In this document: one piece after another, positions 25,932 to 39,845 of the stretch
How the letters are laid out: each line of letters opens with the position of its first letter
Position numbering within the stretch: the first letter of the stretch is position 1
Origin: Auanema rhodensis
Taxonomy: Eukaryota; Nematoda; Chromadorea; Rhabditida; Rhabditidae
Direction of reading: 5' to 3'
Assembly: GCA_964057225.1 (NCBI GenBank)
Contig: OZ059899.1
Coordinates: 11,346,001-11,410,000, forward strand
DNA length: 64,000 nt
Translations under genes and position numbers: made by a program
The notes under the pieces: model-generated
What the model saw: the letters and a program-made list of their open reading frames with translations, nothing else
Databases searched by the model: none
Told to the model about the DNA's origin: nothing

Positions 25932-26532
25932 TACGAAAGTACGAAATAACAAAGCGCTGATTATAGGAAACGTGAATGAATTGCGAAAATGCAGATATTC
26001 TCAATTCCGATTCATTAACTAGATCGTGGTCAGCATTTTACAACATTGATAAAATAGAAACTGAGAAAAAAACATCAACAAATGACACTATTAACTTGGT
26101 TTTTTGAACAGCTTTTTTATATTTCTTTTTTCACTATGAGAGAACTTATATTTATTGCTTTTTCAAAATTTTCCATTTTTAACATTATACATCTTGACTA
26201 TTACACATTGAGAACAACAGTTGGCAATGTTGGTTGTCACGTCATATTTCATGCAGTTAGATTTTCAGACACATTAATACCTTTGACCATTTTTCTTATG
26301 AGTTTTGTAACGATAGATCGTAATGGGAAATGAATTGCTATAATATGAAAAAATACAAGACATAGTCAACATTGATTTCTCCAAATAGTATCATGTTTGC
26401 TTGTTATTCAATTAGAACACTTATTTTTTGATTGTTTTCTTGAAATATTCTTTTTTTTCTTTAACAAAGTTATGACTGAGATCAAAATTTGAACTTACTT
26501 TTGAACAATTAAACAGAAATTTAAAAAATATT

Positions 26533-26606
26533 TGCCGCCAGCAGGGGTCGAACCTGCGACCTTGGGCTTATTAGACCCACGCTCTAACCGACTGAGCTAT
26601 GGCGGC
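26533..26606 (-). tRNA. tRNA-Ile(AAT), array copy 26
   Basis: B-type unit with gatttctcc; tRNA matches the consensus. Confidence 0.96.
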
Positions 26607-27197
26607 TACGAAAGTACGAAATAACAAAGCGCTGATTATAGGAAACGTGAATGAATGCAGATATTCTCAATTCCGATTCATTTACTAGATCGTGGTCAGC
26701 ATTTTACAACATTGATAAAATAGAAACTGAGAAAAAAACATCAACAAATGACACTATTAACTTGGTTTTTTGAACAGCTTTTTAATATTTCTTTTTCACT
26801 ATGAGAGAACTTATATTTATTGCTTTTTCAAAATTTTCCATTTTTAACATTATACATCTTGACTATCACACATTGAGAACAACAGTTGGCAATGTTGGTT
26901 GTCACGTCATATTTCATGCAGTTAGATTTTCAGACACATTAATACCTTTAATCATTCTTCTTATGAGTTTTGTAACGATAGATCGTAATAGGAAATGAAT
27001 TGCTATAATATGAAAAAATACAAGACATAGTCAACATTGATTTCCCCAAATAGTATCATGTTTGCTTGTTATTCAATTAGAACACTTTTTTTTTGATTGT
27101 TTTCTTGAAATATTCTTTTTTTTCTTTAACAAAGTTATGACTGAGATCAAAATTTGAACTTACTTTTGAACAATTAAACAGAAATTTAAAAAATATT

Positions 27198-27271
27198 TGC
27201 CGCCAGCAGGGGTCGAACCTGCGACCTTGGGCTTATTAGACCCACGCTCTAACCGACTGAGCTATGGCGGC
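27198..27271 (-). tRNA. tRNA-Ile(AAT), array copy 27
   Basis: I-type unit; matches the consensus. Confidence 0.96.
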
Positions 27272-27862
27272 TACGAAAGTACGAAATAACAAAGCGCTGA
27301 TTATAGGAAACGTGAATGAATGCAGATATTCTCAATTCCGATTCATTAACTAGATCGTGGTCAGCATTTTACAACATTGATAAAATAGAAACTGAGAAAA
27401 AAACATCAACAAATGACACTATTAACTTGGTTTTTTGAACAGCTTTTTTATAATTCTTTTTCACTATGAGAGAACTTATATTTATTGCTTTTTCAAAATT
27501 TTCCATTTTTAACATTATACATCTTGACTATCACACATTGAGAACAACAGTTGGCAATGTTGGTTGTCACGTCATATTTCATGCAGTTAGATTTTCAGAC
27601 ACATTAATACCTTTAACCATTCTTCTTATGAGTTTTGTAACGATAGATCGTAATAGGAAATGAATTGCTATAATATGAAAAAATACAAGACATAGTCAAC
27701 ATTGATTTCCCCAAATAGTATCATGTTTGCTTGTTATTCAATTAGAACACTTTTTTTTTGATTGTTTTCTTGAAATATTCTTTTTTTTCTTTAACAAAGT
27801 TATGACTGAGATCAAAATTTGAACTTACTTTTGAACAATTAAACAGAAATTTAAAAAATATT

Positions 27863-27936
27863 TGCCGCCAGCAGGGGTCGAACCTGCGACCTTGGGCTTA
27901 TTAGACCCACGCTCTAACCGACTGAGCTATGGCGGC
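27863..27936 (-). tRNA. tRNA-Ile(AAT), array copy 28
   Basis: A-type unit; matches the consensus. Confidence 0.96.
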
Positions 27937-28528
27937 TACGAAAGTACGAAATAACAAAGCGCTGATTATAGGAAACGTGAATGAATGCAGATATTCTCAA
28001 TTCCGATTCATTAACTAGATCGTGGTCAGCATTTTACAACATTGATAAAATAGAAACTGAGAAAAAAACATCAACAAATGACACTATTAACTTGGTTTTT
28101 TGAACAGCTTTTTTATATTTCTTTTTTCACTATGAGAGAACTTATATTTATTGCTTTTTCAAAATTTTCCATTTTTAACATTATACATCTTGACTATTAC
28201 ACATTGAGAACAACAGTTGGCAATGTTGGTTGTCACGTCATATTTCATGCAGTTAGATTTTCAGACACATTAATACCTTTGACCATTTTTCTTATGAGTT
28301 TTGTAACGATAGATCGTAATGGGAAATGAATTGCTATAATATGAAAAAATACAAGACATAGTCAACATTGATTTCCCCAAATAGTATCATGTTTGCTTGT
28401 TATTCAATTAGAACACTTATTTTTTGATTGTTTTCTTGAAATATTCTTTTTTTTCTTTAACAAAGTTATGACTGAGATCAAAATTTGAACTTACTTTTGA
28501 ACAATTAAACAGAAATTTAAAAAATATT

Positions 28529-28602
28529 TGCCGCCAGCAGGGGTCGAACCTGCGACCTTGGGCTTATTAGACCCACGCTCTAACCGACTGAGCTATGGCG
28601 GC
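28529..28602 (-). tRNA. tRNA-Ile(AAT), array copy 29
   Basis: B-type unit closing the second 4,666-bp repeat. Confidence 0.96.
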
Positions 28603-29193
28603 TACGAAAGTACGAAATAACAAAGCGCTGATTATAGGAAACGTGAATGAATGCAGATATTCTCAATTCCGATTCATTAACTAGATCGTGGTCAGCATTT
28701 TACAACATTGATAAAATAGAAACTGAGAAAAAAACATCAACAAATGACACTATTAACTTGGTTTTTTGAACAGCTTTTTAATATTTCTTTTTCACTATGA
28801 GAGAACTTATATTTATTGCTTTTTCAAAATTTTCCATTTTTAACATTATACATCTTGACTATCACACATTGAGAACAACAGTTGGCATTGTTGGTTGTCA
28901 CGTCATATTTCATGCAGTTAGATTTTCAGACACATTAATACCTTTAACCATTCTTCTTATGAGTTTTGTAACGATAGATCGTAATAGGAAATGAATTGCT
29001 ATAATATGAAAAAATACAAGACATAGTCAACATTGATTTCCCCAAATAGTATCATGTTTGCTTGTTATTCAATTAGAACACTTATTTTTTGATTGTTTTC
29101 TTGAAATATTCTTTTTTTTCTTTAACAAAGTTATGACTGAGATCAAAATTTGAACTTACTTTTGAACAATTAAACAGAAATTTAAAAAATATT

Positions 29194-29267
29194 TGCCGCC
29201 AGCAGGGGTCGAACCTGCGACCTTGGGCTTATTAGACCCACGCTCTAACCGACTGAGCTATGGCGGC
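29194..29267 (-). tRNA. tRNA-Ile(AAT), array copy 30
   Basis: A-type unit with ggcaTtgttgg; opens the third 4,666-bp repeat. Confidence 0.96.
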
Positions 29268-29858
29268 TACGAAAGTACGAAATAACAAAGCGCTGATTAT
29301 AGGAAACGTGAATGAATGCAGATATTCTCAATTCCGATTCATTTACTAGATCGTGGTCAGCATTTTACAACATTGATAAAATAGAAACTGAGAAAAAAAC
29401 ATCAACAAATGACACTATTAACTTGGTTTTTTGAACAGCTTTTTAATATTTCTTTTTCACTATGAGAGAACTTATATTTATTGCTTTTTCAAAATTTTCC
29501 ATTTTTAACATTATACATCTTGACTATCACACATTGAGAACAACAGTTGGCAATGTTGGTTGTCACGTCATATTTCATGCAGTTAGATTTTCAGACACAT
29601 TAATACCTTTAATCATTCTTCTTATGAGTTTTGTAACGATAGATCGTAATAGGAAATGAATTGCTATAATATGAAAAAATACAAGACATAGTCAACATTG
29701 ATTTCCCCAAATAGTATCATGTTTGCTTGTTATTCAATTAGAACACTTTTTTTTTGATTGTTTTCTTGAAATATTCTTTTTTTTCTTTAACAAAGTTATG
29801 ACTGAGATCAAAATTTGAACTTACTTTTGAACAATTAAACAGAAATTTAAAAAATATT

Positions 29859-29932
29859 TGCCGCCAGCAGGGGTCGAACCTGCGACCTTGGGCTTATTAG
29901 ACCCACGCTCTAACCGACTGAGCTATGGCGGC
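29859..29932 (-). tRNA. tRNA-Ile(AAT), array copy 31
   Basis: I-type unit; matches the consensus. Confidence 0.96.
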
Positions 29933-30523
29933 TACGAAAGTACGAAATAACAAAGCGCTGATTATAGGAAACGTGAATGAATGCAGATATTCTCAATTCC
30001 GATTCATTAACTAGATCGTGGTCAGCATTTTACAACATTGATAAAATAGAAACTGAGAAAAAAACATCAACAAATGACACTATTAACTTGGTTTTTTGAA
30101 CAGCTTTTTTATTATTCTTTTTCACTATGAGAGAACTTATATTTATTGCTTTTTCAAAATTTTCCATTTTTAACATTATACATCTTGACTATCACACATT
30201 GAGAACAACAGTTGGCAATGTTGGTTGTCACGTCATATTTCATGCAGTTAGATTTTCAGACACATTAATACCTTTAACCATTCTTCTTATGAGTTTTGTA
30301 ACGATAGATCGTAATAGGAAATGAATTGCTATAATATGAAAAAATACAAGACATAGTCAACATTGATTTCCCCAAATAGTATCATGTTTGCTTGTTATTC
30401 AATTAGAACACTTTTTTTTTGATTGTTTTCTTGAAATATTCTTTTTTTTCTTTAACAAAGTTATGACTGAGATCAAAATTTGAACTTACTTTTGAACAAT
30501 TAAACAGAAATTTAAAAAATATT

Positions 30524-30597
30524 TGCCGCCAGCAGGGGTCGAACCTGCGACCTTGGGCTTATTAGACCCACGCTCTAACCGACTGAGCTATGGCGGC
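30524..30597 (-). tRNA. tRNA-Ile(AAT), array copy 32
   Basis: A-type unit with ttattattc and the 9-bp 5'-flank insertion. Confidence 0.96.
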
Positions 30598-31198
30598 TAC
30601 GAAAGTACGAAATAACAAAGCGCTGATTATAGGAAACGTGAATGAATTGCGAAAATGCAGATATTCTCAATTCCGATTCATTAACTAGATCGTGGTCAGC
30701 ATTTTACAACATTGATAAAATAGAAACTGAGAAAAAAACATCAACAAATGACACTATTAACTTGGTTTTTTGAACAGCTTTTTTATATTTCTTTTTTCAC
30801 TATGAGAGAACTTATATTTATTGCTTTTTCAAAATTTTCCATTTTTAACATTATACATCTTGACTATTACACATTGAGAACAACAGTTGGCAATGTTGGT
30901 TGTCACGTCATATTTCATGCAGTTAGATTTTCAGACACATTAATACCTTTGACCATTTTTCTTATGAGTTTTGTAACGATAGATCGTAATGGGAAATGAA
31001 TTGCTATAATATGAAAAAATACAAGACATAGTCAACATTGATTTCTCCAAATAGTATCATGTTTGCTTGTTATTCAATTAGAACACTTATTTTTTGATTG
31101 TTTTCTTGAAATATTCTTTTTTTTCTTTAACAAAGTTATGACTGAGATCAAAATTTGAACTTACTTTTGAACAATTAAACAGAAATTTAAAAAATATT

Positions 31199-31272
31199 TG
31201 CCGCCAGCAGGGGTCGAACCTGCGACCTTGGGCTTATTAGACCCACGCTCTAACCGACTGAGCTATGGCGGC
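31199..31272 (-). tRNA. tRNA-Ile(AAT), array copy 33
   Basis: B-type unit with gatttctcc; tRNA matches the consensus. Confidence 0.96.
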
Positions 31273-31863
31273 TACGAAAGTACGAAATAACAAAGCGCTG
31301 ATTATAGGAAACGTGAATGAATGCAGATATTCTCAATTCCGATTCATTTACTAGATCGTGGTCAGCATTTTACAACATTGATAAAATAGAAACTGAGAAA
31401 AAAACATCAACAAATGACACTATTAACTTGGTTTTTTGAACAGCTTTTTAATATTTCTTTTTCACTATGAGAGAACTTATATTTATTGCTTTTTCAAAAT
31501 TTTCCATTTTTAACATTATACATCTTGACTATCACACATTGAGAACAACAGTTGGCAATGTTGGTTGTCACGTCATATTTCATGCAGTTAGATTTTCAGA
31601 CACATTAATACCTTTAATCATTCTTCTTATGAGTTTTGTAACGATAGATCGTAATAGGAAATGAATTGCTATAATATGAAAAAATACAAGACATAGTCAA
31701 CATTGATTTCCCCAAATAGTATCATGTTTGCTTGTTATTCAATTAGAACACTTTTTTTTTGATTGTTTTCTTGAAATATTCTTTTTTTTCTTTAACAAAG
31801 TTATGACTGAGATCAAAATTTGAACTTACTTTTGAACAATTAAACAGAAATTTAAAAAATATT

Positions 31864-31937
31864 TGCCGCCAGCAGGGGTCGAACCTGCGACCTTGGGCTT
31901 ATTAGACCCACGCTCTAACCGACTGAGCTATGGCGGC
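31864..31937 (-). tRNA. tRNA-Ile(AAT), array copy 34
   Basis: I-type unit; matches the consensus. Confidence 0.96.
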
Positions 31938-32528
31938 TACGAAAGTACGAAATAACAAAGCGCTGATTATAGGAAACGTGAATGAATGCAGATATTCTCA
32001 ATTCCGATTCATTAACTAGATCGTGGTCAGCATTTTACAACATTGATAAAATAGAAACTGAGAAAAAAACATCAACAAATGACACTATTAACTTGGTTTT
32101 TTGAACAGCTTTTTTATAATTCTTTTTCACTATGAGAGAACTTATATTTATTGCTTTTTCAAAATTTTCCATTTTTAACATTATACATCTTGACTATCAC
32201 ACATTGAGAACAACAGTTGGCAATGTTGGTTGTCACGTCATATTTCATGCAGTTAGATTTTCAGACACATTAATACCTTTAACCATTCTTCTTATGAGTT
32301 TTGTAACGATAGATCGTAATAGGAAATGAATTGCTATAATATGAAAAAATACAAGACATAGTCAACATTGATTTCCCCAAATAGTATCATGTTTGCTTGT
32401 TATTCAATTAGAACACTTTTTTTTTGATTGTTTTCTTGAAATATTCTTTTTTTTCTTTAACAAAGTTATGACTGAGATCAAAATTTGAACTTACTTTTGA
32501 ACAATTAAACAGAAATTTAAAAAATATT

Positions 32529-32602
32529 TGCCGCCAGCAGGGGTCGAACCTGCGACCTTGGGCTTATTAGACCCACGCTCTAACCGACTGAGCTATGGCG
32601 GC
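32529..32602 (-). tRNA. tRNA-Ile(AAT), array copy 35
   Basis: A-type unit; matches the consensus. Confidence 0.96.
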
Positions 32603-33194
32603 TACGAAAGTACGAAATAACAAAGCGCTGATTATAGGAAACGTGAATGAATGCAGATATTCTCAATTCCGATTCATTAACTAGATCGTGGTCAGCATTT
32701 TACAACATTGATAAAATAGAAACTGAGAAAAAAACATCAACAAATGACACTATTAACTTGGTTTTTTGAACAGCATTTTTATATTTCTTTTTTCACTATG
32801 AGAGAACTTATATTTATTGCTTTTTCAAAATTTTCCATTTTTAACATTATACATCTTGACTATTACACATTGAGAACAACAGTTGGCAATGTTGGTTGTC
32901 ACGTCATATTTCATGCAGTTAGATTTTCAGACACATTAATACCTTTGACCATTTTTCTTATGAGTTTTGTAACGATAGATCGTAATAGGAAATGAATTGC
33001 TATAATATGAAAAAATACAAGACATAGTCAACATTGATTTCCCCAAATAGTATCATGTTTGCTTGTTATTCAATTAGAACACTTTTTTTTTGATTGTTTT
33101 CTTGAAATATTCTTTTTTTTCTTTAACAAAGTTATGACTGAGATCAAAATTTGAACTTACTTTTGAACAATTAAACAGAAATTTAAAAAATATT

Positions 33195-33268
33195 TGCCGC
33201 CAGCAGGGGTCGAACCTGCGACCTTGGGCTTATTAGACCCACGCTCTAACCGACTGAGCTATGGCGGC
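33195..33268 (-). tRNA. tRNA-Ile(AAT), array copy 36
   Basis: B-type left part and A-type right part, like copy 14; a private change (cagcAttttt) lies in the spacer. Confidence 0.96.
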
Positions 33269-33859
33269 TACGAAAGTACGAAATAACAAAGCGCTGATTA
33301 TAGGAAACGTGAATGAATGCAGATATTCTCAATTCCGATTCATTTACTAGATCGTGGTCAGCATTTTACAACATTGATAAAATAGAAACTGAGAAAAAAA
33401 CATCAACAAATGACACTATTAACTTGGTTTTTTGAACAGCTTTTTAATATTTCTTTTTCACTATGAGAGAACTTATATTTATTGCTTTTTCAAAATTTTC
33501 CATTTTTAACATTATACATCTTGACTATCACACATTGAGAACAACAGTTGGCAATGTTGGTTGTCACGTCATATTTCATGCAGTTAGATTTTCAGACACA
33601 TTAATACCTTTAACCATTCTTCTTATGAGTTTTGTAACGATAGATCGTAATAGGAAATGAATTGCTATAATATGAAAAAATACAAGACATAGTCAACATT
33701 GATTTCCCCAAATAGTATCATGTTTGCTTGTTATTCAATTAGAACACTTTTTTTTTGATTGTTTTCTTGAAATATTCTTTTTTTTCTTTAACAAAGTTAT
33801 GACTGAGATCAAAATTTGAACTTACTTTTGAACAATTAAACAGAAATTTAAAAAATATT

Positions 33860-33933
33860 TGCCGCCAGCAGGGGTCGAACCTGCGACCTTGGGCTTATTA
33901 GACCCACGCTCTAACCGACTGAGCTATGGCGGC
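33860..33933 (-). tRNA. tRNA-Ile(AAT), array copy 37
   Basis: A-type unit; matches the consensus. Confidence 0.96.
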
Positions 33934-34524
33934 TACGAAAGTACGAAATAACAAAGCGCTGATTATAGGAAACGTGAATGAATGCAGATATTCTCAATTC
34001 CGATTCATTAACTAGATCGTGGTCAGCATTTTACAACATTGATAAAATAGAAACTGAGAAAAAAACATCAACAAATGACACTATTAACTTGGTTTTTTGA
34101 ACAGCTTTTTAATATTTCTTTTTCACTATGAGAGAACTTATATTTATTGCTTTTTCAAAATTTTCCATTTTTAACATTATACATCTTGACTATCACACAT
34201 TGAGAACAACAGTTGGCAATGTTGGTTGTCACGTCATATTTCATGCAGTTAGATTTTCAGACACATTAATACCTTTAACCATTCTTCTTATGAGTTTTGT
34301 AACGATAGATCGTAATAGGAAATGAATTGCTATAATATGAAAAAATACAAGACATAGTCAACATTGATTTCCCCAAATAGTATCATGTTTGCTTGTTATT
34401 CAATTAGAACACTTTTTTTTTGATTGTTTTCTTGAAATATTCTTTTTTTTCTTTAACAAAGTTATGACTGAGATCAAAATTTGAACTTACTTTTGAACAA
34501 TTAAACAGAAATTTAAAAAATATT

Positions 34525-34598
34525 TGCCGCCAGCAGGGGTCGAACCTGCGACCTTGGGCTTATTAGACCCACGCTCTAACCGACTGAGCTATGGCGGC
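34525..34598 (-). tRNA. tRNA-Ile(AAT), array copy 38
   Basis: A-type unit directly after another A. Confidence 0.96.
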
Positions 34599-35190
34599 TA
34601 CGAAAGTACGAAATAACAAAGCGCTGATTATAGGAAACGTGAATGAATGCAGATATTCTCAATTCCGATTCATTAACTAGATCGTGGTCAGCATTTTACA
34701 ACATTGATAAAATAGAAACTGAGAAAAAAACATCAACAAATGACACTATTAACTTGGTTTTTTGAACAGCTTTTTTATATTTCTTTTTTCACTATGAGAG
34801 AACTTATATTTATTGCTTTTTCAAAATTTTCCATTTTTAACATTATACATCTTGACTATTACACATTGAGAACAACAGTTGGCAATGTTGGTTGTCACGT
34901 CATATTTCATGCAGTTAGATTTTCAGACACATTAATACCTTTAACCATTCTTCTTATGAGTTTTGTAACGATAGATCGTAATAGGAAATGAATTGCTATA
35001 ATATGAAAAAATACAAGACATAGTCAACATTGATTTCCCCAAATAGTATCATGTTTGCTTGTTATTCAATTAGAACACTTTTTTTTTGATTGTTTTCTTG
35101 AAATATTCTTTTTTTTCTTTAACAAAGTTATGACTGAGATCAAAATTTGAACTTACTTTTGAACAATTAAACAGAAATTTAAAAAATATT

Positions 35191-35264
35191 TGCCGCCAGC
35201 AGGGGTCGAACCTGCGACCTTGGGCTTATTAGACCCACGCTCTAACCGACTGAGCTATGGCGGC
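35191..35264 (-). tRNA. tRNA-Ile(AAT), array copy 39
   Basis: Hybrid unit: B-type start, A-type end; tRNA matches the consensus. Confidence 0.96.
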
Positions 35265-35855
35265 TACGAAAGTACGAAATAACAAAGCGCTGATTATAGG
35301 AAACGTGAATGAATGCAGATATTCTCAATTCCGATTCATTTACTAGATCGTGGTCAGCATTTTACAACATTGATAAAATAGAAACTGAGAAAAAAACATC
35401 AACAAATGACACTATTAACTTGGTTTTTTGAACAGCTTTTTAATATTTCTTTTTCACTATGAGAGAACTTATATTTATTGCTTTTTCAAAATTTTCCATT
35501 TTTAACATTATACATCTTGACTATCACACATTGAGAACAACAGTTGGCAATGTTGGTTGTCACGTCATATTTCATGCAGTTAGATTTTCAGACACATTAA
35601 TACCTTTAACCATTCTTCTTATGAGTTTTGTAACGATAGATCGTAATAGGAAATGAATTGCTATAATATGAAAAAATACAAGACATAGTCAACATTGATT
35701 TCCCCAAATAGTATCATGTTTGCTTGTTATTCAATTAGAACACTTTTTTTTTGATTGTTTTCTTGAAATATTCTTTTTTTTCTTTAACAAAGTTATGACT
35801 GAGATCAAAATTTGAACTTACTTTTGAACAATTAAACAGAAATTTAAAAAATATT

Positions 35856-35929
35856 TGCCGCCAGCAGGGGTCGAACCTGCGACCTTGGGCTTATTAGACC
35901 CACGCTCTAACCGACTGAGCTATGGCGGC
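35856..35929 (-). tRNA. tRNA-Ile(AAT), array copy 40
   Basis: A-type unit; matches the consensus. Confidence 0.96.
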
Positions 35930-36520
35930 TACGAAAGTACGAAATAACAAAGCGCTGATTATAGGAAACGTGAATGAATGCAGATATTCTCAATTCCGAT
36001 TCATTAACTAGATCGTGGTCAGCATTTTACAACATTGATAAAATAGAAACTGAGAAAAAAACATCAACAAATGACATTATTAACTTGGTTTTTTGAACAG
36101 CTTATTAATATTTCTTTTTCACTATGAGAGAACTTATATTTATTGCTTTTTCAAAATTTTCCATTTTTAACATTATACATCTTGACTATTACACATTGAG
36201 AACAACAGTTGGCAATGTTGGTTGTCACGTCATATTTCATGCAGTTAGATTTTCAGACACATTAATACCTTTGACCATTTTTCTTATGAGTTTTGTAACG
36301 ATAGATCGTAATAGGAAATGAATTGCTATAATATGAAAAAATACAAGACATAGTCAACATTGATTTCCCCAAATAGTATCATGTTTGCTTGTTATTCAAT
36401 TAGAACACTTATTTTTTGATTGTTTTCTTGAAATATTCTTTTTTTTCTTTAACAAAGTTATGACTGAGATCAAAATTTGAACTTACTTTTGAACAATTAA
36501 ACAGAAATTTAAAAAATATT

Positions 36521-36594
36521 TGCCGCCAGCAGGGGTCGAACCTGCGACCTTGGGCTTATTAGACCCACGCTCTAACCGACTGAGCTATGGCGGC
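36521..36594 (-). tRNA. tRNA-Ile(AAT), array copy 41
   Basis: Mosaic unit with private spacer changes (gacaTtatt, agcttAttaat); tRNA matches the consensus. Confidence 0.96.
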
Positions 36595-37183
36595 TACGAA
36601 AGTACGAAATAACAAAGCGCTGATTATAGGAAACGTGAATGAATGCAGATATTCTCAATTCCGATTCATTTACTAGATCGTGGTCAGCATTTTACAACAT
36701 TGATAAAATAGAAACTGAGAAAAAAACATCAACAAATGACACTATTAACTTGGTTTTTTGAACAGCTTTTTAATATTTCTTTTTCACTATGAGAGAACTT
36801 ATATTTATTGCTTTTTCAAAATTTTCCATTTTTAACATTATACATCTTGACTATCACACATTGAGAACAACAGTTGGCAATGTTGGTTGTCACGTCATAT
36901 TTCATGCAGTTAGATTTTCAGACACATTAATACCTTTAATCATTCTTCTTATGAGTTTTGTAACGATAGATCGTAATAGGAAATGAATTGCTATAATATG
37001 AAAAAATACAAGACATAGTCAACATTGATTTCCCCAAATAGTATCATGTTTGCTTGTTATTCAATTAGAACACTTTTTTTGATTGTTTTCTTGAAATATT
37101 CTTTTTTTTCTTTAACAAAGTTATGACTGAGATCAAAATTTGAACTTACTTTTGAACAATTAAACAGAAATTTAAAAAATATT

Positions 37184-37257
37184 TGCCGCCAGCAGGGGTC
37201 GAACCTGCGACCTTGGGCTTATTAGACCCACGCTCTAACCGACTGAGCTATGGCGGC
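37184..37257 (-). tRNA. tRNA-Ile(AAT), array copy 42
   Basis: I-type unit, 2 bp shorter in a T run; tRNA matches the consensus. Confidence 0.96.
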
Positions 37258-37848
37258 TACGAAAGTACGAAATAACAAAGCGCTGATTATAGGAAACGTG
37301 AATGAATGCAGATATTCTCAATTCCGATTCATTAACTAGATCGTGGTCAGCATTTTACAACATTGATAAAATAGAAACTGAGAAAAAAACATCAACAAAT
37401 GACACTATTAACTTGGTTTTTTGAACAGCTTTTTTATAATTCTTTTTCACTATGAGAGAACTTATATTTATTGCTTTTTCAAAATTTTCCATTTTTAACA
37501 TTATACATCTTGACTATCACACATTGAGAACAACAGTTGGCAATGTTGGTTGTCACGTCATATTTCATGCAGTTAGATTTTCAGACACATTAATACCTTT
37601 AACCATTCTTCTTATGAGTTTTGTAACGATAGATCGTAATAGGAAATGAATTGCTATAATATGAAAAAATACAAGACATAGTCAACATTGATTTCCCCAA
37701 ATAGTATCATGTTTGCTTGTTATTCAATTAGAACACTTTTTTTTTGATTGTTTTCTTGAAATATTCTTTTTTTTCTTTAACAAAGTTATGACTGAGATCA
37801 AAATTTGAACTTACTTTTGAACAATTAAACAGAAATTTAAAAAATATT

Positions 37849-37922
37849 TGCCGCCAGCAGGGGTCGAACCTGCGACCTTGGGCTTATTAGACCCACGCTC
37901 TAACCGACTGAGCTATGGCGGC
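37849..37922 (-). tRNA. tRNA-Ile(AAT), array copy 43
   Basis: A-type unit; matches the consensus. Confidence 0.96.
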
Positions 37923-38514
37923 TACGAAAGTACGAAATAACAAAGCGCTGATTATAGGAAACGTGAATGAATGCAGATATTCTCAATTCCGATTCATTAA
38001 CTAGATCGTGGTCAGCATTTTACAACATTGATAAAAAAAAAACTGAGAAAAAAACATCAACAAATGACACTATTAACTTGGTTTTTTGAACAGCTTTTTT
38101 ATATTTCTTTTTTCACTATGAGAGAACTTATATTTATTGCTTTTTCAAAATTTTCCATTTTTAACATTATACATCTTGACTATTACACATTGAGAACAAC
38201 AGTTGGCAATGTTGGTTGTCACGTCATATTTCATGCAGTTAGATTTTCAGACACATTAATACCTTTGACCATTTTTCTTATGAGTTTTGTAACGATAGAT
38301 CGTAATGGGAAATGAATTGCTATAATATGAAAAAATACAAGACATAGTCAACATTGATTTCCCCAAATAGTATCATGTTTGCTTGTTATTCAATTAGAAC
38401 ACTTATTTTTTGATTGTTTTCTTGAAATATTCTTTTTTTTCTTTAACAAAGTTATGACTGAGATCAAAATTTGAACTTACTTTTGAACAATTAAACAGAA
38501 ATTTAAAAAATATT

Positions 38515-38588
38515 TGCCGCCAGCAGGGGTCGAACCTGCGACCTTGGGCTTATTAGACCCACGCTCTAACCGACTGAGCTATGGCGGA
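38515..38588 (-). tRNA. tRNA-Ile(AAT), array copy 44, acceptor variant
   Basis: B-type unit. Base 1 is T instead of G (plus-strand a at 38588), so the terminal 1-72 pair is a T-C mismatch. This may impair RNase P processing or charging. Confidence 0.88.
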
Positions 38589-39180
38589 TACGAAAGTACG
38601 AAATAACAAAGCGCTGATTATAGGAAACGTGAATGAATGCAGATATTCTCAATTCCGATTCATTAACTAGATCGTGGTCAGCATTTTACAACATTGATAA
38701 AATAGAAACTGAGAAAAAAACATCAACAAATGACACTATTAACTTGGTTTTTTGAACAGCTTTTTAATATTTCTTTTTCACTATGAGAGAACTTATATTT
38801 ATTGCTTTTTCAAAATTTTCCATTTTTAACATTATACATCTTGACTATCACACATTGAGAACAACAGTTGGCAATGTTGGTTGTCACGTCATATTTCATG
38901 CAGTTAGATTTTCAGACACATTAATACCTTTAACCATTCTTCTTATGAGTTTTGTAACGATAGATCGTAATAGGAAATGAATTGCTATAATATGAAAAAA
39001 TAGAAGACATAGTCAACATTGATTTCCCCAAATAGTATCATGTTTGCTTGTTATTCAATTAGAACACTTTTTTTTTGATTGTTTTCTTGAAATATTCTTT
39101 TTTTTTCTTTAACAAAGTTATGACTGAGATCAAAATTTGAACTTACTTTTGAACAATTAAACAGAAATTTAAAAAATATT

Positions 39181-39254
39181 TGCCGCCAGCAGGGGTCGAA
39201 CCTGCGACCTTGGGCTTATTAGACCCACGCTCTAACCGACTGAGCTATGGCGGC
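39181..39254 (-). tRNA. tRNA-Ile(AAT), array copy 45
   Basis: A-type unit, 1 bp longer in a T run; tRNA matches the consensus. Confidence 0.96.
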
Positions 39255-39845
39255 TACGAAAGTACGAAATAACAAAGCGCTGATTATAGGAAACGTGAAT
39301 GAATGCAGATATTCTCAATTCCGATTCATTAACTAGATCGTGGTCAGCATTTTACAACATTGATAAAATAGAAACTGAGAAAAAAACATCAACAAATGAC
39401 ACTATTAACTTGGTTTTTTGAACAGCTTTTTAATATTTCTTTTTCACTATGAGAGAACTTATATTTATTGCTTTTTCAAAATTTTCCATTTTTAACATTA
39501 TACAACTTGACTATCACACATTGAGAACAACAGTTGGCAATGTTGGTTGTCACGTCATATTTCATGCAGTTAGATTTTCAGACACATTAATACCTTTGAC
39601 CATTCTTCTTATGAGTTTTGTAACGATAGATCGTAATAGGAAATGAATTGCTATAATATGAAAAAATACAAGACATAGTCAACATTGATTTCCCCAAATA
39701 GTATCATGTTTGCTTGTTATTCAATTAGAACACTTATTTTTTGATTGTTTTCTTGAAATATTCTTTTTTTTCTTTAACAAAGTTATGACTGAGATCAAAA
39801 TTTGAACTTACTTTTGAACAATTAAACAGAAATTTAAAAAATATT

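Larger units (their letters stand above)
24015..28680. repeat. Seven-unit higher-order repeat, copy 2 (4,666 bp)
   Basis: Carries all markers of copy 1 plus ggcaTtgttgg and ttattattc, which only copy 3 shares. Copies 2 and 3 are therefore the youngest pair. Confidence 0.85.
28681..33346. repeat. Seven-unit higher-order repeat, copy 3 (4,666 bp)
   Basis: Lies directly against copy 2 with the same length. Its last unit (A-type right end) resembles the last unit of copy 1 more than that of copy 2, which points to conversion or a more complex exchange. Confidence 0.85.
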
